Below, piece by piece: positions 1-9,618 of a stretch of 64,000 nt of DNA. This stretch comes from Bradyrhizobium sp. CSA112. Lineage in GTDB: Bacteria > Pseudomonadota > Alphaproteobacteria > Rhizobiales > Xanthobacteraceae. A model generated the notes under the pieces. That model was not told the origin of the DNA, did no database searches, and saw only the letters and a list, made by a program, of their open reading frames with translations. The first letter of the stretch is position 1, and each line of letters starts with the position of its first letter. The DNA lies in contig NZ_JAACFS010000008.1 of NCBI RefSeq assembly GCF_029051645.1, forward strand, positions 1 to 64,000, read 5' to 3'. Made by a program: the position numbers and the translations under genes.

Positions 1-196
1 GCTCGCGCAGATCAAGTTTCTCGACGTAAGCCCAGATCACCCGGACCGGATGATCGGCGGCCACCAGCGCCTCCAGATCGACTGCCCGAAGCTCGATCTG
101 ATCGCGTACCGGTTCCCGCATCCGTGGCTGTCCCGGATCGGTCACCCGCCCATCTGTTTGTACCGGTAGATCGGCAAAGAGTTCGTCGCCAGACAT
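1..196 (-). mobile_element. IS1182-like transposase, N-terminal part (cut by window edge)
   Basis: Reading leftward from an ATG at 196 gives an open frame of 65 residues that runs off the window. It begins MSGDELFADL and continues with an EPVRDQIELR...DLEALVAADHPVRVIW stretch, the usual N-terminal signature of IS1182/IS5-type transposases (InsH N-terminal or DUF772 region). The catalytic DDE part would lie beyond position 1 and cannot be judged. A longer-looking frame on the same strand (12-233) is a shadow. The element end was not located because only one side is visible. Family call is moderately confident; whether the element is intact is unknown. Confidence 0.65.
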
Positions 197-288
197 CGCT
201 GCACCTCTCCGACAGTACAGCAGCAGGAATCACTCCGCGCGTGCAAATTCAATCCTAATCGTGCACAAAGATTCACAGCCTCTGAGAA

Positions 289-375
289 GCCCGCGCAGCG
301 GGCGTCTCGAAGGATGTAGGCCACAGACGGGGCCTCATGGTTCGAGACGCGCTTCGCGCTCCTCACCATGAGGGG
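289..375. repeat. Mosaic palindromic (REP-like) element
   Basis: Three nested inverted repeats occur within 87 bp: GCCCGC (289-294) with GCGGGC (298-303), GCGTCTCGAA (302-311) with TTCGAGACGC (341-350), and CCTCATGGT (333-341) with ACCATGAGG (365-373). The CCTCATGGTTCGAGACG core is a palindrome recalled as common in Bradyrhizobium and Rhodopseudomonas intergenic DNA. It sits between the transposase and the 23-aa peptide gene and could also stop transcription. Confidence 0.7.
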
Positions 376-392
376 CTTATGACGCAATAAGA

Positions 393-464
393 TTAGAATG
401 CTCTGCTGATGGCCGCGACGACGAACGGCGCCGCCACCAGCAGGACCGGCCATAGCCGGAACAT
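393..464 (-). CDS. 23-residue hydrophobic peptide, coupled to upstream gene
   Basis: The ATG at 464 overlaps the TGA of the upstream 159-aa gene in a TGATG junction, so the two are probably translated in succession. The peptide starts MFRLWPVLLVAAPFVVA and ends ISRAF, that is, a single membrane-spanning helix with a short basic end. No family is recognised. The coupling and the purely hydrophobic composition argue for a real micro-protein, perhaps a membrane partner of the coiled-coil protein, but a chance frame of 23 codons cannot be excluded. Confidence 0.45.
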   Translation of the reverse strand: MFRLWPVLLVAAPFVVAAISRAF

Positions 465-943
465 CAGGCGGGGAGACCACCACCTGCGGCAATTTTCTTT
501 TTAAGCGCCTCGCAGACGGTGCGAACTTCGGATGTCATCAGCGAACAATCCTCGATCTGGAGGAAGTAGCGCTTGCCTTCCTCCCGATAGTTGGCCGCCA
601 ATTCCTTGATTTCGCCGACCATGGCGTGAACGCCGGCAACCATCGCCTCACATTTTTTGGCGGCCTCGGACAGTTCCGCACCGAGAGCCTCGATCTCTTT
701 CACCGCCGCCTCGTATTCGCGGACCACGGCTTCGGCGGAGAGTTTGCCGACCTGGTTGACGCCTTCCTTGTGCTCGACGTAGTCGGGCATCGGACCGTTT
801 GGCAACGGGCGATCACTGCCGTTGGTTACGGCGCGGATGCCGGGCCCTCGCCGGGCGCTGTGGATGAGGTTGCCGATTTCTCCTTCGATATCGTCAGCGC
901 CGAGTAATGGAGAGCGCGTGAGAATTTCTGTGCTTAAAGTCAT
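464..943 (-). CDS. Coiled-coil hypothetical protein (159 aa)
   Basis: Begins MTLSTEILTRSPLL after a GGAG ribosome site about 8 nt upstream of the ATG at 943. Residues 1-60 are irregular and polar. Residues 65-150 are rich in Ala, Glu and Lys with a heptad-like pattern (AVVREYEAAVKEIEALGAEL), predicting a long coiled coil. No signal peptide or membrane helix is visible, so it is probably cytosolic. It ends in a TGATG overlap with a 23-aa hydrophobic peptide gene. Function unknown; rhizobial proteins of this look are annotated only as hypothetical. A frame on the opposite strand (626-907) is a shadow. Confidence 0.7.
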   Translation of the reverse strand: MTLSTEILTRSPLLGADDIEGEIGNLIHSARRGPGIRAVTNGSDRPLPNGPMPDYVEHKEGVNQVGKLSAEAVVREYEAAVKEIEALGAELSEAAKKCEAMVAGVHAMVGEIKELAANYREEGKRYFLQIEDCSLMTSEVRTVCEALKKKIAAGGGLPA

Positions 944-1148
944 CGACTAAGCTCCAAATTGTTACGCGGAGAATAGGGAATTTATCCACCGTCAAGGGTG
1001 ATGTCATCACTGTCCACAGCCCGCTATGTCTTGAATCCGACATTGGAACCGGCGCGTTAGCGGCTCAGTCATGACGGCTAGCGGCGCGACTCTGCGCAAT
1101 TCGAGATGCACCAGCCTCATCGATGCAGCTTTTCCTTGAAAGCCGGAG

Positions 1149-1877
1149 TTAGCCGCGCTTGCGACGGCGATAATCCCGTTTCTTCGGCTTGGGGGCGAGT
1201 TCCGGCATATCGGCTTGCACTTCCCGATAGCGTGCCAGCATGCGGTCAAAGCTTGCGTTGAGCGCTTCCGCTATCTCAGGCCGCTTCTCGAGCGCGGCCA
1301 GCAGCAGGCCGGCGGCCTCGATCGTCGAGAGGCCGTCGCGGCGCGGCTCCTTGCGGAGCTTGCCGTAACGCGACGGTCGCTTTGGACCCAGAATGACCCG
1401 CTGGCACTTCAGCATCCAGGCGTTGCGCCACCATAGCGCCTTGGCCTGGCTCCAGGTTCCGTCAAGCAGCACGATGCCTTCGATGTCGGAGAGGATGGCG
1501 CGCTGGTGCGGCTCGACTTCGCCCTTGCGGTTGATTGCCACGATCTCGGCATCGGTCTCGAGATCGCTGACCTTGGCCGAACCGAGATAAAGCACCGCCC
1601 AGCGCGAGGGATCGTGGACCGTCCGTCCCAGCGCCTTGGAGAGGCTTGGCCAGGACAGGCCAATTTTGACGACCGCGTCCTTGAAATGCATCGCGGTCAG
1701 CCGCGCGGTGCCGAGCGCCCTGTCCTGCTCCTGCGGGTGCTGCAGGATCAACAGCGAGATCTTGCTTTCGATCGGCGTAACGCTGTCGCAGATGCAGAGC
1801 GGCAGCGGCTTGCCGCAATGCGGGCAGTCCGCGACCGCCTCAATGGCGCCGGCCTGGGGGGTGGATTGTTCTGACAT
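1149..1877 (-). CDS. DTW-domain tRNA-uridine aminocarboxypropyltransferase
   Basis: A 242-aa protein with an N-terminal cysteine cluster (C18, C21, C28, C30: CPHC and LCIC, likely zinc-binding) and the family motif DGTWSQAK at 139-146, the DTW signature of TapT/TuaA enzymes. These transfer the aminocarboxypropyl group of SAM to a tRNA uridine to make acp3U. The last 14 residues are almost all Lys/Arg (KKRDYRRRKRG), consistent with RNA contact. The gene starts only 34 bp after the stop of the last RND permease on the same strand, so it may be read from the efflux operon, although no functional link is known. Confidence 0.85.
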   Translation of the reverse strand: MSEQSTPQAGAIEAVADCPHCGKPLPLCICDSVTPIESKISLLILQHPQEQDRALGTARLTAMHFKDAVVKIGLSWPSLSKALGRTVHDPSRWAVLYLGSAKVSDLETDAEIVAINRKGEVEPHQRAILSDIEGIVLLDGTWSQAKALWWRNAWMLKCQRVILGPKRPSRYGKLRKEPRRDGLSTIEAAGLLLAALEKRPEIAEALNASFDRMLARYREVQADMPELAPKPKKRDYRRRKRG

Positions 1878-1911
1878 CCGCCCGCTATACGCTTCGTGGC
1901 CAGTAATTCAA

Positions 1912-4900
1912 CTATTCGGCGGGCGCGGCGATCGCGGCCGGCCGGGATCGCTGCCGCAGCCGGTCGATCAAGAGGTAGATCACCGGCGTCGTGTAGAGCG
2001 TCAGGATCTGCGAAACAAACAGTCCGCCGATGATGGTGATGCCGAGCGGCCGGCGCAGCTCGGTGCCGGGGCCTGTGGCAATGACCAGCGGAATGCCGGC
2101 AAACAGGGCCGCCATCGTCGTCATCAGGATCGGCCGGAAGCGGGCGCGGCACGCCTCGAAGATCGCGTCCGCCGACGACATGCCGCGGTGACGCTCGGCA
2201 TCGAGCGCGAAATCGACCATCATGATGCCGTTCTTCTTTACGATGCCGATCAACAGAATGATGCCGACAAAGGCGATCACCGTCAGCGGCGTGTTGGTCA
2301 CCTGCAGCGCCAGCAGCGCGCCGAGGCCTGCCGACGGCAGGGTCGAGATGATCGTGATCGGGTGCGCAAGACTCTCGTAGAGCACGCCGAGCACGATATA
2401 CATCGCCACCAGCGCGCCGAGGATCAGAAGCGGTTGCCGCCCGCTGGTCTTGTTGAAATCGCCGGCATTGCCGTCGAAACTGCCGCGGATGCCTTCCGGC
2501 ATGTGCAGTTCCTCGATAGCGCGCTGGATGTTCGAGGTCGCGACCTCCAGCGGCACGTTGGGCAGAAGGTTGAACGAGACCGTCGTCGAGGGAAACGATT
2601 GCGAGTGAAATACCGCGAGCGGCGACAGACCACGCTGGTAGCGCACCAAGGCCGATAGCGGCACCTGGGCGTCGTTGGCGCCGGCCACGAAGATGCGCTC
2701 CAGATTGGAAGGGTCGCTCTGGAATTTCGGATCGATCTCGAGCACCACCATGTACTGGTTGCGCTGGGTATAGATGATCGAGATCTGCCGCTGCGCGAAC
2801 GCGTTGTTCAGGGCGTTGTCGATATCCTGGACGCGAACGCCAAGGCTCGAAGCGGTCTTGCGGTCGATCACCAGCGACAATTGCAGCCCGCCGGGGTCAC
2901 GATCGCTGGAAATGTCGGTGATGCCCTCCACCGTCTCCATGCGCTTGGCAACCAGCGGCGCCCATTTCTGCAGCAGGTCGAGGTTGGTGCTCGACAACGT
3001 ATATTGATAATCGGAATCGCTCTGCCGGCCGCCGGTACGGATGTCCTGCGCGGCGAACATGAACAGGCGGATGCCGGCGACCCGGTAGAGATTCCGCCGC
3101 AGGCGATCGATCACCTGCTCGGTCGACATGCCTGCCCGCTCCTCCGGCGGCTTCAGGCTGATGAACATGGTGCCGCGGTTGGAGCCGCCACCGCCCGGAC
3201 CGGCGCTGCCGCCGAGCGAAGAGCCGACACCGGCGACCGCCGGATCGGCCATCACGATGTCGGCCAGTTGCTGCTGCAGTCCAAGCATCGCCTGGAACGA
3301 GGTGTCGGGCGAAGCGCGCGTGGCGCCGATCACGAGGCCACTGTCGTCAGTCGGAAAATAGCCTTTCGGGATCTTGATATAGAGCACCACTGTCAGCGCG
3401 ATCGTCGCAAAGAACACGACCAGCGTCAGAAACGGGAACCCCAGCACCGCCCGCAGCGTCCAGGTGTAGAAGGAAACGATGCGCGACAGCGTGCCTTCGA
3501 CCAGACGGTCTAACCAGGTCGCACGGTCGGAGGTGGCTTCCTTGATGTAATGCGCGCAGATCATCGGCGTGATCGTGAGCGAGACCACGGTCGACACCAC
3601 GATGGCAAAGGTCAGCGTCAGCGAGAACTCGCGGAGCAGCCGGCCGACGATCCCGTCCATGAAGATCAGCGGCGTAAAGGCCGCGATCAGCGACAGGCTG
3701 ATCGACAGCACGGTAAAGCCGATCTGCTTGGCGCCCTCCAGCGCCGCCGGATAAGGCGCCATGCCTTGCTCGAGGTTGCGGTACATGTTCTCGATCATGA
3801 CGATGGCGTCGTCGACCACGAAGCCGACGGAGATCGCAAGCGCCATCAGCGACAGATTGTCGATCGAGAACCCGGCGAGCCACATGCCGGCGCAGGTGCC
3901 GGCCAGCGCCAGCGGCACCGAGACGCCGGCCGCGATCGTCGGCGTCAGCCGCCGCAGGAACGCAAACACCACCACCATCACCAGGAAGGCGGTCGCCAGC
4001 AGCGTGAACTGCATGTCGAGCACGCTGGCGCGGATGGTGCCGGTGCGATCGACGAGCGTCGAAATTTCCACCCCGCCGGGCAACCACTGCTTCAGTTCCG
4101 GCAGCAGCGCCCTCACCCGATCGACAGTATCGATCACGTTGGCGTCGCCCTGCTTGGTGATCTGGATCAGGACCGCCGGCTGCTTGTTGAACCAGGCAAT
4201 CGAGCGGCTGTTGCGGACGGAATCCTCGACCTCGGCGACATCGGCGAGGCGGACGAAATTGCCGGCCGAGCTCTTGATGATGATGTCGCGAAACTCGGCC
4301 GCGGTACGCATCTGCTTGTTGGTCGAGATCGTCTCGCTCTGGCGGCCGCCGTTGAAAATCCCGACCGGCCCCAGCGGATTGGCGTTGATGATGGCGAGCC
4401 GCACGTCGTCGGTGGCAATCCCGGCATTCGACAGCGCCACCGGGTTCAGCGCAATCCGTACCGCCGGCTGGTCGGCGCCGGTGACATTGACTTCGCCGAC
4501 GCCCGGCACCTGCGAGATGCGCTGCGCGATCACGGTATCGGCAACGTCGTACATCGCGCTGGTCGTCAGCGTCTTCGATGTCAGCGCCAGCACGAACACT
4601 GGCGCAGCCGCCGGGTTGGCTTTACGGAAGCGCGGCAGCGACGGCAGGTCGCTCGGCAGGTCCGCCAGCGACGCGTTGATCGCGGCCTGCACATCGCGCG
4701 CGGCGCGGTCGATGTCGCGGCCGATCGAGAATTGAAGCTGGATGCTTGTGGTGCCAAGCGAGCTGGTCGAGGTGATCCGATCGAGGCCCGCGATCTGGCC
4801 AAGCCGGCGTTCGAGCGGCGCGGCGACGGTCGACGCCATGACGGAAGGATCCGCACCGGGACGCGTGGCGGATACCCGGATCATCGGGAAGTCGACATTG

Positions 4901-5016
4901 GGAACCGCCGAGACGGGCAGGAAGACATAGGCGACGATGCCGACCAGAAAGAGCCCGATTGCCAGCAGCGTGGTGCCTACCGGCCGGCGGATGAAGGGCT
5001 CCGAGATCGATGCCAT
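1912..5016 (-). CDS. RND efflux permease, MdtC-like (1034 aa)
   Basis: Inner-membrane proton/drug antiporter of the HAE-1 RND family. Visible features: first membrane helix at about 14-33, a large periplasmic domain to about 335, a cluster of helices from 334 to about 470, and the paired aspartates of TM4 (D402, D403 in GFVVDDAIVMIEN) that carry protons. The GIVKKN motif of TM10 is also present. Full family length. The ATG directly abuts the TAG of the preceding permease, so the two subunits are made together, as in MdtB/MdtC heteromeric pumps. Substrate not deducible. A 770-residue frame on the other strand (3550-5862) is a composition artefact. Confidence 0.92.
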   Translation of the reverse strand: MASISEPFIRRPVGTTLLAIGLFLVGIVAYVFLPVSAVPNVDFPMIRVSATRPGADPSVMASTVAAPLERRLGQIAGLDRITSTSSLGTTSIQLQFSIGRDIDRAARDVQAAINASLADLPSDLPSLPRFRKANPAAAPVFVLALTSKTLTTSAMYDVADTVIAQRISQVPGVGEVNVTGADQPAVRIALNPVALSNAGIATDDVRLAIINANPLGPVGIFNGGRQSETISTNKQMRTAAEFRDIIIKSSAGNFVRLADVAEVEDSVRNSRSIAWFNKQPAVLIQITKQGDANVIDTVDRVRALLPELKQWLPGGVEISTLVDRTGTIRASVLDMQFTLLATAFLVMVVVFAFLRRLTPTIAAGVSVPLALAGTCAGMWLAGFSIDNLSLMALAISVGFVVDDAIVMIENMYRNLEQGMAPYPAALEGAKQIGFTVLSISLSLIAAFTPLIFMDGIVGRLLREFSLTLTFAIVVSTVVSLTITPMICAHYIKEATSDRATWLDRLVEGTLSRIVSFYTWTLRAVLGFPFLTLVVFFATIALTVVLYIKIPKGYFPTDDSGLVIGATRASPDTSFQAMLGLQQQLADIVMADPAVAGVGSSLGGSAGPGGGGSNRGTMFISLKPPEERAGMSTEQVIDRLRRNLYRVAGIRLFMFAAQDIRTGGRQSDSDYQYTLSSTNLDLLQKWAPLVAKRMETVEGITDISSDRDPGGLQLSLVIDRKTASSLGVRVQDIDNALNNAFAQRQISIIYTQRNQYMVVLEIDPKFQSDPSNLERIFVAGANDAQVPLSALVRYQRGLSPLAVFHSQSFPSTTVSFNLLPNVPLEVATSNIQRAIEELHMPEGIRGSFDGNAGDFNKTSGRQPLLILGALVAMYIVLGVLYESLAHPITIISTLPSAGLGALLALQVTNTPLTVIAFVGIILLIGIVKKNGIMMVDFALDAERHRGMSSADAIFEACRARFRPILMTTMAALFAGIPLVIATGPGTELRRPLGITIIGGLFVSQILTLYTTPVIYLLIDRLRQRSRPAAIAAPAE

Positions 5017-8000
5017 CTATTGCATCCCCTCGGTCGCGCCGGCAACCGTCGGCCCGGGAGGTCCTGGGTCCGGAACGGCCTTCTCGATTTTCCGATTGAT
5101 CCGATCAAGCGCCAGATAGATGACCGGCGTCGTGTAGAGCGTCAGCAACTGGCTCAGCAGCAAGCCGCCGATGATGGAAATGCCGAGCGGGAAGCGCAAT
5201 TCGGCGCCGGTGCCGCTTTCGACCGCCAGCGGCAGCGCGCCGAACAGCGCGGCCAGCGTCGTCATCATGATCGGGCGGAAGCGCAACAGGCACGCCTGCA
5301 CGATCGCGTCAGAGGGCGACATGCCTTGATGCCGCTCCGCCTCCAGCGCGAAATCGATCATCATGATCGCGTTCTTCTTGACGATGCCCATCAACAGAAT
5401 GATGCCGATCAGGCCGATCACCGACAGGTCCTGACCGAACAGCATCAGCGCCAGTATGGCGCCAACGCCTGCGGACGGCAGCGTCGAGAGAATGGTGATC
5501 GGGTGAATGTAGCTCTCGTAGAGCACGCCAAGCACGATGTAGATGGTGACGATCGCCGCCAGAATCAGCCAGGGCTGGCCGGCCAGCGATTTCGAGAACT
5601 CGGCTGCGTCGCCCGCGTAGACGCCGACGATGCTGCCGGGCATGCCGATCCTGGTCTCGATCTTCTTGACCGCCTCGACGGCATCGCCCAGCGCCTCACC
5701 GGGCGCGAGGTTGAAACTGAGCGACACCGCTGGAAACTGCGCAAGATGGGAAATCGCCAGCGGCGCGGTGGTGCGGGTCAACGTCGCCACCGCCGACAGC
5801 GGCACCTGCGCGCCGGGCGCGCCTGCAGTAGTACTCGCGGCCCCCGGCAGATAGAGCTTTGACAGGATCGACGGATCGCGCTGGTACATTGGCATCGCCT
5901 CCAGCACCACGCGATACTGGTTGGCCTGGCCGTAGATGGTCGAAATCTGGCGCTGCGCAAAGGCGTCGTTGAGGGTGTCGTTGACCGCCTGGAGGCTGAC
6001 CCCGAGCTGGCCCGCGCGCTGGCGATTGATGTCGAGCGCGGCGCGCAAACCGCCCTCCTGCGCTTCCGATGAGACGTCGCGGAACAGCGGATCCCGGCGC
6101 ATTTCGGCGATGAGCTTCTGCGACCACAGCGAGACCTGCGCCGCATCGGTGCCGGTCAGCGTATACTGGTACTGCGAGCGGCTCGACTGGGTCGAGATCT
6201 GTACGTCCTGCACCGGCTGGAAATAAATGGTCATGCCGGGGATCGACGCGGTCCGTTGCTTCAGCCGGTCGACCACGACGGAAATATCATCCTGCCGCTC
6301 GCCGCGCGGCCGCAACGTCATCACCAGACGCCCGACATTGGTGGTCGGGTTGACCGAGCCTGCCCCGATCACGGAGACCACGCCGACGACGTCGGGATCG
6401 GCCTGGATTGCGGCCGCCGCCATCGCCTGTCGGCTTTGCATCTCGGCAAACGACACGTCGGGACCGGCCTCGGTCACCGCCGTGATCGACGCGGTGTCCT
6501 GCAGCGGTAGGAAACCTTTCGGCGCGATCACATACATGACCAACGTGGCAACGATGGTGGCGAACGTTACCACCAGCGTCGCGCGCTGGCGCTGCAGCAC
6601 CCACAGCAGCGTGCGATGGTAGAGAGCGACCATGCGGTCGATGAAGCGGCTGACAGCGGCAAGCCCCGGAACCGTCATCTCCTCGCCGACATGCTTCAAG
6701 AGCCGCGAGCACATCATCGGCGTCAGCGTCAGCGACACGATCGCCGAAGTCACGACCGCAATTGTCAGCGTCAGCGCGAATTCGCGGAACATGCGCCCGA
6801 CCAGTCCGGACATGAAGAGAAGCGGGATGAAGACCGCGATCAGCGATACCGTCAGCGAGATGACGGTGAAGCCGATCTCGCTGGCGCCCTTCAGCGACGC
6901 CTCCATCACGGATTCGCCGTTCTCCATGTGGCGGACGATGTTCTCGATCATGACGATGGCGTCGTCGACCACGAAACCGGTGCCGATCGTCAGCGCCATC
7001 AGCGACAGATTGTCGAGGCTGAAGCCGCAAAAGTACATGATGCCGAAGCTTGTGATCAGCGACAGCGGCAGCGCCACGCCGGCGATCAGGGTGGCGCGAA
7101 GCGATCGCAGGAACAACAGCACCACCAGCGTGACCAGCACCACGCTTAGAATCAGCGTGAACTGCACGTCCCGCACCGAGGCGCGAATGGTGACAGTCCG
7201 GTCCGAGACGATGTTCAGATTGACGCCGGCCGGGATCGCGCGCTGGACCTTGGGAATTTCCTCACGGATCTGCCGGACCACGTCGATCACGTTGGCGCCG
7301 GGTTGCCGCTGGATGTCGATGATCACGGCCGGCGTGCCCTGATACCAGCCGCCGGTGCGATCGTTCTCCAGCCCGTCGACGATGATCGCAACGTCGCCAA
7401 TGGTGACAGGCGAGCCGTTGCGATAGGCGATGATGATCGGCTTGTAGGCCTCGGCCACCGCGATCTGGTCGTTGGCGGCAATGGTGTAGGCCTGTTGCGC
7501 GCCGTCGAGCGATCCCTTCGGCCCCGAGACGTTGGCGCCCGCGATGGCGTTGCGCAGGTCCTCCATCGAAATGCCGTAGGCGGCGAGCCGCGCCAGATCG
7601 GCCTGCACCCGCACCGCGGGCTTGAGTCCACCCAGTATCGCAACGCGCCCGACGCCGGAAATCTGGCTGAGCCGCTGTCCCAGGATCGTATCGGCGATAT
7701 CGCTCATCGCGCGCAGCGAAATCGTCTCCGACGTCAGCGCCAGCGTCAGGACCGGCGCATCGGCCGGATTGACCTTGGCGTAGGTCGGTGGATACGGCAG
7801 GTTTCTTGGCAGGATACCGGCGGCGGCGTTGATCGCGGCCTGGACGTCCTGGGTGGCGCCGTCGATGTCGCGGTTGAGGTCGAACTGCAGCGAAATCTGG
7901 CTGACGCCGAACGAAGAGGTCGACTGCATCGACGACAGCGATGGAATCTGCCCGAGCTGGCGCTCCAGCGGCGCCGTGATCAGGGACGCGACTACGTCGG

Positions 8001-8166
8001 GGCTTGCGCCCGGCAGTTGCGTCGTCACCTGCACGGTCGGAAAATCGACCTGCGGCAGCGCCGATACCGGCAGCGCCCAATAGCCGAGCGCGCCACCGAT
8101 CATCAGCGCGATCCCGAGCATTGAGGTCGCGATCGGCCGGCGGATGAACGGTTCGGAGACGCTCAT
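5017..8166 (-). CDS. RND efflux permease, MdtB-like (1049 aa)
   Basis: Second RND permease of the operon, about 40-50 percent similar by eye to its neighbour at 1912-5016. Starts MSVSEPFIRRPIAT, with TM1 at about 13-31, TM2 near 337-353, and the TM4 proton-relay aspartates D401/D402 (GFVVDDAIVMIEN). GIVKKN in TM10 is conserved. Two non-identical permeases in one operon with one fusion protein and one outer-membrane factor is the MdtABC arrangement, where the permeases form a mixed trimer. It follows the fusion-protein gene by 48 bp. Confidence 0.92.
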   Translation of the reverse strand: MSVSEPFIRRPIATSMLGIALMIGGALGYWALPVSALPQVDFPTVQVTTQLPGASPDVVASLITAPLERQLGQIPSLSSMQSTSSFGVSQISLQFDLNRDIDGATQDVQAAINAAAGILPRNLPYPPTYAKVNPADAPVLTLALTSETISLRAMSDIADTILGQRLSQISGVGRVAILGGLKPAVRVQADLARLAAYGISMEDLRNAIAGANVSGPKGSLDGAQQAYTIAANDQIAVAEAYKPIIIAYRNGSPVTIGDVAIIVDGLENDRTGGWYQGTPAVIIDIQRQPGANVIDVVRQIREEIPKVQRAIPAGVNLNIVSDRTVTIRASVRDVQFTLILSVVLVTLVVLLFLRSLRATLIAGVALPLSLITSFGIMYFCGFSLDNLSLMALTIGTGFVVDDAIVMIENIVRHMENGESVMEASLKGASEIGFTVISLTVSLIAVFIPLLFMSGLVGRMFREFALTLTIAVVTSAIVSLTLTPMMCSRLLKHVGEEMTVPGLAAVSRFIDRMVALYHRTLLWVLQRQRATLVVTFATIVATLVMYVIAPKGFLPLQDTASITAVTEAGPDVSFAEMQSRQAMAAAAIQADPDVVGVVSVIGAGSVNPTTNVGRLVMTLRPRGERQDDISVVVDRLKQRTASIPGMTIYFQPVQDVQISTQSSRSQYQYTLTGTDAAQVSLWSQKLIAEMRRDPLFRDVSSEAQEGGLRAALDINRQRAGQLGVSLQAVNDTLNDAFAQRQISTIYGQANQYRVVLEAMPMYQRDPSILSKLYLPGAASTTAGAPGAQVPLSAVATLTRTTAPLAISHLAQFPAVSLSFNLAPGEALGDAVEAVKKIETRIGMPGSIVGVYAGDAAEFSKSLAGQPWLILAAIVTIYIVLGVLYESYIHPITILSTLPSAGVGAILALMLFGQDLSVIGLIGIILLMGIVKKNAIMMIDFALEAERHQGMSPSDAIVQACLLRFRPIMMTTLAALFGALPLAVESGTGAELRFPLGISIIGGLLLSQLLTLYTTPVIYLALDRINRKIEKAVPDPGPPGPTVAGATEGMQ

Positions 8167-8214
8167 GGTTGCGTCCTCACTTGCGAATTCATTTTCAGGC
8201 GTGCGGCGCGTCGA

Positions 8215-9618
8215 TCATGGCTGCGACTTCGCAGCGCCGCCCGACGGCTCGGCTGGTGCCGGGCCGGTTTGTCCCTTCTGATCGCCCTCGCCGCGCTCGC
8301 GCTTGCCGCGGCGCTCGCCGTCCTTGCCTTGCCCGTCGTCCTTGGCTTGACCGCCCTTGGAATCTCCCTTGGCGTCCGGCGAACGGCTGCGCTTGCGCGG
8401 AGCCAGATCGGCGGTCGGCGCCCGGTCGGCGGTGCCTATGAAGACTTTGGCGCCGTCGGACAGATTGGCAAAGCCTGTGGTCACGACGCGGTCGGAGGTC
8501 GAAAGGCCGCTTGCGATCACGGCGTCGTTCTCGTTCTGCTGGGTCACGACGACCGGCTTCGCGGTCGCGACATTGTCGGGGCCGATCACATAGCTGAACG
8601 TGCCGATAGGGCCACGCTGCACGGCCGACGCCGGCACCACGATCGCCTTCTCCAGCGTTTCGACCTTCAGCCGCACATTGACGAACTGTCCCGGCCAGAG
8701 CTGGAACTTGGCATTCGGAAATTCGGCCTTCAGCTTCAGCGTGCCGGTGGTCGGATCGACCTGGTTGTCGATACCTTTCAGCGTCCCGGTATCGATCACG
8801 GTGACGCCGTCATTGCCGAACACATCCACTGAAAGCGCGCCGTTGGCAGCGGCGGCGTTGACCCGCACGATCTGCTGCTGCGGCAGGCTGAACTGCACCG
8901 CGATCGGCTGCAACTGGGTGATGATGGCGAGGCCGGTTACGTCCGACGCGCGGATGATGTTGCCCTGGTCGACCTGGCGCAGGCCGGCGCGCCCCGTCAG
9001 CGGCGCGATGACCTTGGTATAGCCGAGCATCGCGCGCGCATTGTCGATCGCGGCCTGATCGGCCTGCACCAGCGCTTCCTGCTGGGCGACCACCGAGCGC
9101 TGCGTATCGGCCTGTTGCTTGGAGCCGGCATTCGACGCGGCGAGCTGCTGATAGCGCGCCAGGTCGAGCTTCTGGTTGGCAAGCAGCGCTTCGTCCTGGG
9201 CCTTCTTGGCCACCGCCTGATCGTACTGGGCCTGGTAGATCACGGGGTCGATCTCGGCCAGCACGTCGCCCTGCTTGACGTCCTGGCCCTCGACGAAATT
9301 CACCTTGATCAGTTTGCCGTCGACCTGGGCGCGCACCGTCACCGTGTTCAGCGCACGGACCGAGCCGACCGCATCGAGATAAACCGGCACATCCTGCGTC
9401 CGCGGCGTCGCCGCCAGCACCGGCACCGGCAGGTCGGGGCGTGCGCCGGGGCCACCGCGGCCCGCCGGCTTCTGCTGAAAGGCGGTCCAGCCGAGATAGC
9501 CGAGGCCGCCGAGGATCAGCAGCGTGATCGTCAGCGATACCATCCGCCGGCCAATGCCGCGCACGACGCGCTTTTTCGCTATTTTCGCGTCGTCCTTTAC
9601 CTCCGGCTTAAAGAGCAT
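8215..9618 (-). CDS. RND periplasmic membrane-fusion protein, MdtA-like
   Basis: A 467-aa adaptor linking the RND permeases to the outer-membrane channel. Residues 25-45 form one N-terminal membrane anchor. The split lipoyl/barrel-sandwich halves (RAQVDGKLIKVNFVEGQDVKQGDVL and APLTGRAGLRQVDQGNIIRA) flank an alpha-hairpin, followed by beta-barrel and membrane-proximal domains. From about residue 395 to the end the protein is a low-complexity tail rich in Lys, Asp, Gly, Glu and Pro, about 70 residues longer than typical MdtA. The start overlaps the upstream outer-membrane-factor gene by 11 bp. Confidence 0.9.
   Translation of the reverse strand: MLFKPEVKDDAKIAKKRVVRGIGRRMVSLTITLLILGGLGYLGWTAFQQKPAGRGGPGARPDLPVPVLAATPRTQDVPVYLDAVGSVRALNTVTVRAQVDGKLIKVNFVEGQDVKQGDVLAEIDPVIYQAQYDQAVAKKAQDEALLANQKLDLARYQQLAASNAGSKQQADTQRSVVAQQEALVQADQAAIDNARAMLGYTKVIAPLTGRAGLRQVDQGNIIRASDVTGLAIITQLQPIAVQFSLPQQQIVRVNAAAANGALSVDVFGNDGVTVIDTGTLKGIDNQVDPTTGTLKLKAEFPNAKFQLWPGQFVNVRLKVETLEKAIVVPASAVQRGPIGTFSYVIGPDNVATAKPVVVTQQNENDAVIASGLSTSDRVVTTGFANLSDGAKVFIGTADRAPTADLAPRKRSRSPDAKGDSKGGQAKDDGQGKDGERRGKRERGEGDQKGQTGPAPAEPSGGAAKSQP

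Noticed and set aside
142..492. 116-residue minus-strand frame near the insertion sequence
   Set aside because: Spans the palindromic repeat and overlaps better-supported frames; no family features.
3550..5862. 770-residue open frame on the plus strand
   Set aside because: Antisense to the two RND permeases. The translation is a monotonous Arg/Asp/His/Gln-rich string caused by GC-rich codon bias, without any domain or ribosome site.
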